A DNA stretch of 12,015 nucleotides from JAABTH01 sp964492615 (GTDB lineage Bacteria; Bacillota; Dethiobacteria; DTU022): contig CAZBKZ010000058.1 of NCBI GenBank assembly GCA_964492615.1, positions 1 through 12,015 on the forward strand. The letters are read 5' to 3'. The translations under genes were made by a program, and so were the position numbers. Shown one piece after another: positions 6,849 through 12,015 of this stretch. Below the pieces are notes generated by a model. It saw only the letters and a list, made by a program, of their open reading frames with translations, was not told the origin of the DNA and did no database searches. The first letter of the stretch is position 1. Every line of letters begins with the position of its first letter.

Positions 6849-6950
6849 TTACCGGTCTTTATTTTTCTGTTTATCGTAACCACTTTTTAAGAAGAAAAAT
6901 AAAAGAAAAAACACGGCAATCAGGATTATACCAACAATGAGTTGATGCAT
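6849..6950 (-). CDS. 33-residue single-TM membrane peptide
   Basis: A small open frame read on the reverse strand: ATG at 6950, TAA at 6849-6851. The peptide starts MHQLIVG, has an unbroken hydrophobic run of about 18 residues (4-21) with many Phe and Leu, and ends in a hydrophilic, mainly basic tail (KSGYDKQKNKDR). This is the classic shape of a small inner-membrane protein. AGGAG (6959-6963) lies eight bases upstream, an excellent ribosome binding site and the main reason to believe the gene. It lies behind the tRNA-Gln hairpin and converges with the GT4 gene 13 bases away. No promoter is visible between hairpin and start, so it may be expressed by readthrough from tRNA-Gln. I do not recognise the family. 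Confidence 0.65.
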   Translation of the reverse strand: MHQLIVGIILIAVFFLLFFFLKSGYDKQKNKDR

Positions 6951-6979
6951 TACTTTCACTCCTCTTTGTAAATACTGTG

Positions 6980-7006
6980 AAGCCCTCTGATTTGATCAGA
7001 GGGCTT
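6980..7006 (-). terminator. Strong hairpin after tRNA-Gln, probable terminator
   Basis: A perfect 12-bp stem (AAGCCCTCTGAT with its complement) closed by a 3-base loop, starting 9 bases beyond the tRNA 3' end. The T tract is poor on both strands, so termination may be partial. It could also stop plus-strand transcription coming from the GT4 gene. Confidence 0.7.
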
Positions 7007-7014
7007 GCTTACTA

Positions 7015-7088
7015 TGGCTGCGGGACAAGGGATCGAACCTTGGCTTGATGATCCAGAGTCATCCGTGCTACCGCTACACCATCCCGCA
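7015..7088 (-). tRNA. tRNA-Gln (anticodon CTG)
   Basis: 74 nt including an encoded CCA. Acceptor TGCGGGA pairs with TCCCGCA (7 of 7), discriminator G, then CCA. The D arm is GTGTAGCGGTAGCAC. The anticodon stem GATGA/TCATC encloses loop CTCTGGA, anticodon CTG at 7054-7056, reading CAG. The T arm is CAAGG-TTCGATC-CCTTG. U1-A72 and G73 are normal glutamine identity features. It has its own promoter and a hairpin behind it, and lies 80 bases beyond gltX. Confidence 0.97.
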
Positions 7089-7098
7089 CTGCTACTAT

Positions 7099-7127
7099 AT
7101 TATACAAAAATAGAACTCTTCAGGCAA
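7099..7127 (-). promoter_or_regulatory. tRNA-Gln promoter
   Basis: Minus strand: -35 TTGCCT (7122-7127), a 17-base spacer, and a perfect -10 TATAAT (7099-7104). Initiation near 7092 would leave a 5' leader of only a few bases before the tRNA. It lies in the gltX-tRNA gap. Confidence 0.8.
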
Positions 7128-7168
7128 GAGCTACCGGCGTTTTACCTGTGATCACTGCATTACGCAGT

Positions 7169-8623
7169 TTAAGCAAGAGGCGAATAGCTATCAATAAATG
7201 AAATTGCCTTCTCCAGCCTCTTTACAGTTTTTTCGCGTCCAAGCAAGCTGATAATTTCAAATAATCCGGGGCCACCCATCCGTCCGGTTAAAGCAAGGCG
7301 TGCCGGCTGGATTAACTTTCCTGCCGAAAGCTCCATCTCTTCACTTAAATCATGAAATAGTTGTTCAGCCGCTTCTGCGTTAAAAGGTTCAAGCTGCTTT
7401 AAATCGGCCGCCTGGCGCTTTAATATTTCCACAGCCCCTTCTTTTAAAAAGGCCTTTTTAATACCTTTTTCATCATATACAAAATCATCAAGATAAAAAT
7501 AGGCAGCAGCATCAGCCAATTCCGGCAATGTCCGCGCCCTTTCCCGGACAGCTTCCAATACCGCCCGCAGGTACGTCAGCTCATTTTCACTTAAACTGTT
7601 TTCAATTAATTCTTCTTTCTCGAAAAAGGGTCTGGCAAACTGAATAAGACGGTCGATACTGCATTCCCTTATATAATGGCTGTTCATCCAGGTCAGCTTG
7701 GTTGTATCATATATCGCCGCGGTTTTATTCACCTTTTCAAGCTCAAAAGATGCAATTGATTCTTCCAGGTTGAATAGCTCCCTGTCTCCCCCGGGTGACC
7801 AGCCTAAAAGAGTCATATAATTAACCAGGGCTTCAGGTAAAAACCCGTCATCACGAAACTCTTCAACAGAGGTAGCTCCATGGCGCTTGCTCAGCTTGCT
7901 GCGATCCGGAGCCAGGATCATTGGCACATGTGCGAATACGGGCATTTCCAGCCCCAGGGCTTTAGCACAGATTATCTGGCGGGGAGTGTTGGATAAGTGT
8001 TCCTCCGCCCTGATAATATGGGTTATCTTTAACTGCAGATCATCTACTACCGAGGCAAAGTTATATGTTGGTATACCGTTCGATTTAACAATAATAAAAT
8101 CATCAAGGTCAATGTTTTCAAAACTTACCTTGCCCCGCACGACATCATCAACCACTGTTTGGCCCTGGTCGGGAACACGTATTCTAATCACTGCATTACG
8201 ACCTTCGGCCTGCAAATCTTTTTCCTCTTCAGCAGTCAGGTTTCGGCATTTTCCGGGATAAAGGTAGGTTTTGTTTTCTTTGCGGGCCTGTTCCCGCCCT
8301 GCCTGCAGTTCTTCAATACTGCAGTAGCAGCGGTAAGCCTTTCCTTCTTCAACTATCCTGTTAACTTCCCTGCGATACAAATCAAGCCTCTGGGACTGAT
8401 AGTAAGGGCCTTCATCCCAATCCAGTCCCAGCCATTTCATAGCTGACATTAGCTTGTCGATATAATCTTCCCTGGAGCGCTCCAGATCTGTATCATCAAT
8501 TCGCAGGACAAATGTTCCGCCTACTCTGCGGGCAAACAGATAATTGAAAAGCGCTGTCCTTGCCCCGCCGATATGCAGCTCTCCCGTAGGGCTGGGAGCA
8601 AACCTTACTCTCACTTCTGACAC
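7169..8623 (-). CDS. gltX: Glutamyl-tRNA synthetase
   Basis: 484 residues, full length for bacterial class I GluRS. It activates glutamate and charges tRNA-Glu; in Bacillota without GlnRS it usually also glutamylates tRNA-Gln for GatCAB. The HIGH signature is HIGG (17-20) in APSPTGELHIGG; KMSKS is KLSKR (243-247). Cys99, Cys101 and Cys126 match the zinc-binding insertion of the family. The C-terminal anticodon-binding domain is complete. The start is GTG 8623 with GGGGTG six bases upstream. Only 16 bases separate it from the stop of the decarboxylase beta-subunit gene, so it should be translated from that transcript. It is followed after 80 bases by tRNA-Gln. I cannot tell from sequence whether it discriminates tRNA-Glu from tRNA-Gln. 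Confidence 0.97.
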   Translation of the reverse strand: MSEVRVRFAPSPTGELHIGGARTALFNYLFARRVGGTFVLRIDDTDLERSREDYIDKLMSAMKWLGLDWDEGPYYQSQRLDLYRREVNRIVEEGKAYRCYCSIEELQAGREQARKENKTYLYPGKCRNLTAEEEKDLQAEGRNAVIRIRVPDQGQTVVDDVVRGKVSFENIDLDDFIIVKSNGIPTYNFASVVDDLQLKITHIIRAEEHLSNTPRQIICAKALGLEMPVFAHVPMILAPDRSKLSKRHGATSVEEFRDDGFLPEALVNYMTLLGWSPGGDRELFNLEESIASFELEKVNKTAAIYDTTKLTWMNSHYIRECSIDRLIQFARPFFEKEELIENSLSENELTYLRAVLEAVRERARTLPELADAAAYFYLDDFVYDEKGIKKAFLKEGAVEILKRQAADLKQLEPFNAEAAEQLFHDLSEEMELSAGKLIQPARLALTGRMGGPGLFEIISLLGREKTVKRLEKAISFIDSYSPLA

Positions 8624-8639
8624 TCTAACACCCCGTCAC

Positions 8640-9770
8640 TTAATTAAGTATTGACAACAATATTCCCGCAGCCACGGCAGAACCGATCACACCGGCCACA
8701 TTCGGACCCATAGCGTGCATGAGCAGGTAATTGTTTGGATTCTCTTCTTTACCAACAGTTTGTGAAACCCTGGCAGCCATCGGTACGGCCGATACACCGG
8801 CTGAACCGATCAGGGGATTAATTTTTCCTTTTGTCACAGCATATAACAGTTTGCCCATCAGAACTCCTGCTGCTGTTCCAAAGGCAAATGCTATCAGGCC
8901 CAGCACGATAATTTTAATTGTGTCGGGCGTTAAGAAATATTCAGCCGTTGCTTTGGCCCCGACAGTAAGCCCTAAAAATATTACCACTATATTGTTTAAT
9001 TCGTTTTGGGCGCCTTTGCTGAGACGTTCGGTTACGCCACTCTCCCGGATCAGGTTACCGAACATCAGCATCCCCAGCAGGGGCAGCGCTGCAGGAAGCA
9101 GTAAACCGGTAAGGATTATAACAGCAATGGGAAATATAATTTTTTCTTTTTTTGATACCGGTCTCAGCTGCTGCATAACAACTTTGCGTTCTTTTTTGCT
9201 GGTTAACAAACGCATAATCGGTGGTTGTATTATCGGCACAAGGGCCATATAAGAATATGCAGCTATAGCTATCGAGCCAAGAAGTTCGGGCGCAAGCTGA
9301 TTTGCCAGAAATATTGCCGTCGGCCCATCGGCTCCGCCAATGATTCCAATGGCTCCGGCCTGCTGCGGAGAAAACCCAAGCAGGAAAGCGCCCATAAAGG
9401 TAAGAAATATACCAAACTGGGCGGCAGCACCCAGTAGAAGAGTCACCGGGTTGGCAATCAGGGGACCAAAGTCGGTCATCGCACCTACCCCAAGAAAGAT
9501 AAGCGGTGGATATATGCCGAGCTCAAGGCCAAGCGAAAGATAGTAAAATAAACCTCCCAGCTCTTCACCCGCTTCCGGTTGCATCAGGCCGCCCAGGGGC
9601 AGGTTAACCAAAAGGATTCCAAAAGCAATCGGCACTAAAAGCAGTGGTTCATATTTTTTAGCAATTCCGAGGTATAAAAGAACCAGGGCAATTATAACCA
9701 TAATTACCTGGTTTAGCTGCATGTTGGCAAAACCCGTACCTTCAATGAACTCGATTAAAAGTTCAATCAC
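8640..9770 (-). CDS. Na+-translocating decarboxylase, beta subunit
   Basis: 376 residues, integral membrane, OadB/MmdB/GcdB family. This subunit decarboxylates carboxybiotin and exports Na+ with the energy released. Many hydrophobic segments run through the protein. Signatures are GVGAMTDFGPL (94-104), IGIIGGADGPTAIF (141-154) with Asp148 in the position of the essential Na+-site aspartate of the family, and MGPNVAGVIGSAVAAG near the C-terminus. The start is GTG 9770 with AAAGGGG ten bases upstream. It is preceded by the biotin carrier (41-base gap) and followed by gltX (16-base gap). The substrate cannot be read from this subunit: oxaloacetate, methylmalonyl-CoA and glutaconyl-CoA enzymes share it, so no gene symbol is given. 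Confidence 0.96.
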   Translation of the reverse strand: MIELLIEFIEGTGFANMQLNQVIMVIIALVLLYLGIAKKYEPLLLVPIAFGILLVNLPLGGLMQPEAGEELGGLFYYLSLGLELGIYPPLIFLGVGAMTDFGPLIANPVTLLLGAAAQFGIFLTFMGAFLLGFSPQQAGAIGIIGGADGPTAIFLANQLAPELLGSIAIAAYSYMALVPIIQPPIMRLLTSKKERKVVMQQLRPVSKKEKIIFPIAVIILTGLLLPAALPLLGMLMFGNLIRESGVTERLSKGAQNELNNIVVIFLGLTVGAKATAEYFLTPDTIKIIVLGLIAFAFGTAAGVLMGKLLYAVTKGKINPLIGSAGVSAVPMAARVSQTVGKEENPNNYLLMHAMGPNVAGVIGSAVAAGILLSILN

Positions 9771-9811
9771 AACGGAACAACCCCTTTCATAAGCTTAGCC
9801 GGATCTAGATT

Positions 9812-10231
9812 TTAGTTCAATACTACCAGGGGGTCGCCACTGTTTACGGCATCACCTTTTTTAACCATAACCTGACTGACCTTACCAGCCTGGGGCGCCG
9901 TAAGTTCATTCTCCATCTTCATGGCCTCCAGGACCAGGAGCACATCACCTTCGTTCACACTATCGCCGACTGCCACCTTCACATCTAAAACAGAACCGGG
10001 CATAGGGGCATTTACCGCTGAGCCCTCGCTGTTTACCGGGCCGGGAGCGATGCTCTTTTCTACCTTAACTTCTTCTTTCGGTTTTTCTACTGCTGCCGGA
10101 ACAGGAGCGGGTGACGATTTTACTGCAGGCGGATTAACGCTGCTTTTTACTTCTTGCTTTGAATCCTCAGCCACTTCTTCAACCGAAACTGTATAAGATT
10201 GGCCATCTACTGTAACTTTAAAAGTTTTCAC
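9812..10231 (-). CDS. Biotin carboxyl carrier subunit of the decarboxylase
   Basis: 139 residues. The N-terminal region (1-20) is the usual MmdC/GcdC head. Residues 25-72 are a Pro/Ala/Val/Lys linker that lets the carrier swing between sites. Residues 73-139 are a biotinyl domain with EAMKMEN, Lys105 being the biotinylation site. It shuttles CO2 from the alpha (carboxyltransferase) subunit to the membrane beta subunit. The start is GTG 10231, ten bases after AGGAGG. It overlaps the end of the gamma-subunit gene by 14 bases, indicating translational coupling. Acetyl-CoA carboxylase BCCP is the alternative, but the head sequence and neighbours fit the sodium pump. Confidence 0.95.
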   Translation of the reverse strand: MKTFKVTVDGQSYTVSVEEVAEDSKQEVKSSVNPPAVKSSPAPVPAAVEKPKEEVKVEKSIAPGPVNSEGSAVNAPMPGSVLDVKVAVGDSVNEGDVLLVLEAMKMENELTAPQAGKVSQVMVKKGDAVNSGDPLVVLN

Positions 10232-10610
10232 GCTGCTTCTTCCTCCTAATTGTTTCTAGCTCAACTCTTCTGTTAAGCAAATTTTTTCTGCCTTGCAGTT
10301 TCCAGCTGTTGCCCGGCATAAATTCATCCGGGGTAACAGTAAAAGACAGGTTGGCCCCTGATCCCGGACTACCACCTGCCTCCATATATTGGTATATAGC
10401 GCCCATTATAGCAGCCTTTATTTTTTTGTCATCTGCCGGCCCTGCAACAATACCTTTAGCCGTAGATGTTTTACCCGGGTGAGGCCTGCCATCTTCTCGG
10501 TGGAAGATTATTCCAAACAATTGAAGTAAAAAGTATAAAAGCACAAGTGTAGTCATTACTACCAGGAAACCGATTACCAACACCTGAAGGGCAAACTCTA
10601 TTCCATTCAT
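10218..10610 (-). CDS. OadG-family gamma/delta subunit of the decarboxylase
   Basis: 130 residues. One N-terminal transmembrane helix (about 8-35), then a hydrophilic part containing IKAAIMGAIYQYMEAG (residues 65-80) and a highly basic end (RKNLLNRRVELETIRRKKQ). OadG/MmdD proteins anchor the soluble carboxyltransferase and carrier to the beta subunit and stabilise the complex. The family is poorly conserved, so the call rests on topology, the conserved middle motif, and its position as first gene before the carrier and beta genes. ATG 10610 follows GAGGAG at a slightly long distance; it overlaps the carrier gene by 14 bases. Confidence 0.85.
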   Translation of the reverse strand: MNGIEFALQVLVIGFLVVMTTLVLLYFLLQLFGIIFHREDGRPHPGKTSTAKGIVAGPADDKKIKAAIMGAIYQYMEAGGSPGSGANLSFTVTPDEFMPGNSWKLQGRKNLLNRRVELETIRRKKQRENF

Positions 10611-10649
10611 TCAGCGCTTCACTCCTCGTGGAATCATCACATATTATTG

Positions 10650-10678
10650 ATTTTAGCATTTAATCGCGGCCTTGAGAA
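10650..10678 (-). promoter_or_regulatory. Promoter of decarboxylase-gltX operon
   Basis: Minus strand: -35 TTCTCA (10673-10678, four of six), a 17-base spacer, and -10 TAAAAT (10650-10655) extended by TGC. It lies 40 bases before the gamma-subunit ATG in a 129-base gap, with no strong terminator for the preceding PHP gene, so readthrough from upstream is also possible. Confidence 0.6.
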
Positions 10679-10739
10679 GGGTATAAACGCTTTTAACGCT
10701 TATTCCAAGCCTGATCCGGAACATTTCATAACTGTAATG

Positions 10740-11567
10740 TCACTTCCATGTTCTTACTGCTTTTTTTAGCTGATTAAGGTGTCCGTAATCTATTGCATAC
10801 TTTTTAATGTTTCCCCTGCTGCCTTCATGATCTCCGTGATAATCCGATCCACCTGTTACAGCCAGGTCCAGCTTTTCGGCAAGTTCCCTGTAGTAAATTA
10901 CCAGGGATTTTGAGTGATCCGGGTGATATACCTCAATCCCCTGCAGACCATAGTTCTTCAGCTCCTGCGGATCTTCTTTCCCTTCTGATTTAGGGTGTGC
11001 CAGCACCGGAACCGCTCCGCACTCATGCAATAGTTTAATAACTTTTTCAGAAGCGGGAAGCGATCTTTTCACATAACCTGCTTTACCCCGGGCCAGGTAG
11101 AGATTAAAAGCCTGATCAATATTAACAACATATTTTTTCCTGACCAGCAACCTGGCCAGGTGTAATCTTCCCGGCGCAGCATTTCCTGCCTCCTGCAACA
11201 CTTCATTCATCTCTATCTTGAAACCTTCGCTTATCAGTCTTCTGACCATTTTTTCCATTCGATCATAGCGATCCAATCTCATCTCATCCAGTAACCTATC
11301 AAGTAACTCCAAATCTTGCGGGTAATAACCGAGGATATGTACCTCCCTCTCATCATGACCTGCACTGATCTCTACCCCCGGGACAAACTCAACCCCCAGC
11401 CCTAGCGCCGCTGCCTTTGCTTCCGGCAATCCTTTCAGTGTGTCATGATCTGTTAATGCAAAGGCCCTCAATCCGGATTGGTAAACCAGGTTTGCCAGGT
11501 CATGGGGAGTAAGCTTCCCATCAGAAAAACTGCTATGCATATGTAGATCTGCCAGTTTTTTATTCAT
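10740..11567 (-). CDS. PHP-domain metal-dependent phosphoesterase (RNase AM/TrpH-like)
   Basis: 275 residues, close to the length of the YciV/RNase AM (TrpH) group, whose studied members remove phosphate from 3',5'-nucleoside bisphosphates and trim RNA 5' ends. The complete PHP metal site is visible: DLHMHSSFSDG (7-17), LTDHDTLKG, PGVEIS, HILGYY, VLAHPKS, and GGSDYHGDH near the C-terminus. It is cytoplasmic, with no signal or membrane segment. ATG 11567 has only a weak AGGG ten bases upstream. It has its own promoter behind the spoVS terminator. The substrate is inferred from the family only; a related sugar or histidinol phosphatase activity is possible. Confidence 0.9.
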   Translation of the reverse strand: MNKKLADLHMHSSFSDGKLTPHDLANLVYQSGLRAFALTDHDTLKGLPEAKAAALGLGVEFVPGVEISAGHDEREVHILGYYPQDLELLDRLLDEMRLDRYDRMEKMVRRLISEGFKIEMNEVLQEAGNAAPGRLHLARLLVRKKYVVNIDQAFNLYLARGKAGYVKRSLPASEKVIKLLHECGAVPVLAHPKSEGKEDPQELKNYGLQGIEVYHPDHSKSLVIYYRELAEKLDLAVTGGSDYHGDHEGSRGNIKKYAIDYGHLNQLKKAVRTWK

Positions 11568-11608
11568 ATCTTATCTACCCTAAAAGCATTTTTAACCACA
11601 CAAACACA

Positions 11609-11638
11609 ATTATATCAGGTTTATTGATTACATGTTAA
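11609..11638 (-). promoter_or_regulatory. Promoter of PHP gene
   Basis: Minus strand: -35 TTAACA (11633-11638, five of six), an 18-base spacer, and a perfect -10 TATAAT (11609-11614), 41 bases before the PHP start and just behind the spoVS terminator. Confidence 0.8.
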
Positions 11639-11655
11639 AGTACTTAAAGATAAGC

Positions 11656-11690
11656 AAAAAAAACCCTCCGCGGACTATATGTCCGGAGGG
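11656..11690 (-). terminator. Intrinsic terminator of spoVS
   Basis: Minus strand: CCCTCCGGAC pairs with GTCC and GGAGGG (10 bp with a 2-base bulge and a 5-base loop), followed by eight T residues. It lies 38 bases after the spoVS stop and separates spoVS from the PHP gene. Confidence 0.95.
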
Positions 11691-11728
11691 CTTGCCGAGC
11701 AGTAAAAACCTTATTCAGTCTGCCTTGT

Positions 11729-11989
11729 TTAGCGAGGCTCTATTATCAACTTAATTGCCGTTCTTTCTTCCCCATCAATTTCGATGTCTGTAAAAGCCGG
11801 TATACAGATCAAGTCTATACCTCCCGGTGCGACAAATCCTCTCGCAATCGCAACTGCCTTAATTGCCTGGTTCAAGGCTCCCGCTCCGATTGTCTGGATT
11901 TCTGCTCCACCTTTTTCCCTGAGCACTCCGGCCAGGGCGCCGGCTACAGAATTAGGGTTTGATTTTGCTGAGACCTTTAATACATCCAT
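11729..11989 (-). CDS. spoVS: Stage V sporulation protein S
   Basis: 86 residues, exactly the family size and highly conserved: MDVLKVSAKSNPNSVAGALA, then GAGALNQAIKA (residues 36-46) and GIDLICIPAFTDI. SpoVS is a small Alba-like protein needed for septation control and spore coat/core development in Bacillus subtilis; the molecular action is not settled. ATG 11989 follows AAAGGAGG at good spacing. A TAA at 12013-12015 could be the stop of an upstream gene outside the window, so spoVS may be the last gene of an operon that ends at the terminator behind it. It supports a spore-forming or recently spore-forming host. Confidence 0.97.
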   Translation of the reverse strand: MDVLKVSAKSNPNSVAGALAGVLREKGGAEIQTIGAGALNQAIKAVAIARGFVAPGGIDLICIPAFTDIEIDGEERTAIKLIIEPR

Positions 11990-12015
11990 TAATAGATGCC
12001 TCCTTTGCGGATTTA

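Noticed and set aside
6845..6870. Weak hairpin plus T-rich run as plus-strand terminator of the GT4 gene
   Set aside because: Only about 4 bp including a wobble pair, and it overlaps the 3' end of the small membrane gene; too weak to call.
7154..7168. Small hairpin ACTGC...GCAGT just after the gltX stop
   Set aside because: Five base pairs without a T tract; not a convincing terminator.
8731..9252. 173-codon open frame on the plus strand
   Set aside because: Lies wholly opposite the decarboxylase beta subunit, whose membrane motifs are unmistakable; composition is typical of a reverse-frame shadow.
1..12015. CRISPR array, insertion sequence or prophage
   Set aside because: No regularly spaced repeats, transposase or phage structural genes; the single recombinase is not accompanied by mobile-element genes or by a duplicated tRNA end.

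Overview
The window looks like chromosome from an endospore-forming, anaerobic-type Bacillota (Clostridia-like). The evidence is a spoVS gene, a leucine T-box leader, strong AGGAGG-type ribosome binding sites with frequent GTG starts, a Na+-pumping biotin-dependent decarboxylase membrane module, and a tRNA-Gln beside gltX. The genus cannot be fixed from the sequence alone.

Layout. (1) 1-1801, minus: the 5' 486 codons of leuA (2-isopropylmalate synthase, cut by the window edge), preceded by a complete T-box leader (specifier CTC, antiterminator, terminator) and a consensus sigma-A promoter. (2) 1823-3100, plus: a divergent gene for an unusual tyrosine recombinase. It has only the catalytic domain, followed by a long polar tail and a C-terminal zinc ribbon, and the gene is bracketed by a small family of CCGCTAA-like repeats. 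(3) 3131-6835, plus: a cell-envelope cluster of a secreted GATase1-like (BPL_N-type) lipoprotein, a membrane-anchored CapA-family protein and a GT4 glycosyltransferase resembling diacylglycerol glucosyltransferases. (4) 6849-7127, minus: a 33-residue single-TM peptide not previously called, a strong hairpin, and tRNA-Gln(CTG) with its own promoter. (5) 7169-10678, minus: an operon oadG-like / biotin carrier / oadB-like / gltX with a promoter upstream of the first gene and no carboxyltransferase alpha subunit in it. (6) 10740-11989, minus: a PHP-domain phosphoesterase with its own promoter, and spoVS ending in a textbook intrinsic terminator.

How the genes fit together. leuA is controlled by uncharged tRNA-Leu. 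The decarboxylase gamma, carrier and beta subunits form the Na+-exporting part of an oxaloacetate, methylmalonyl-CoA or glutaconyl-CoA decarboxylase; which one depends on an alpha subunit encoded elsewhere. GltX is translated from the same transcript. The neighbouring tRNA-Gln is a likely substrate if, as in most Bacillota, GltX also glutamylates tRNA-Gln for GatCAB. The plus-strand cluster probably acts on surface glycolipid or polysaccharide, but its substrate is unknown.

The least ordinary items are the recombinase and zinc-ribbon protein with its flanking repeats, the 33-aa membrane peptide behind the tRNA, and the secreted amidotransferase-like/CapA pair, whose CapA member has altered metal-site residues. 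No CRISPR array, insertion sequence or prophage is visible.
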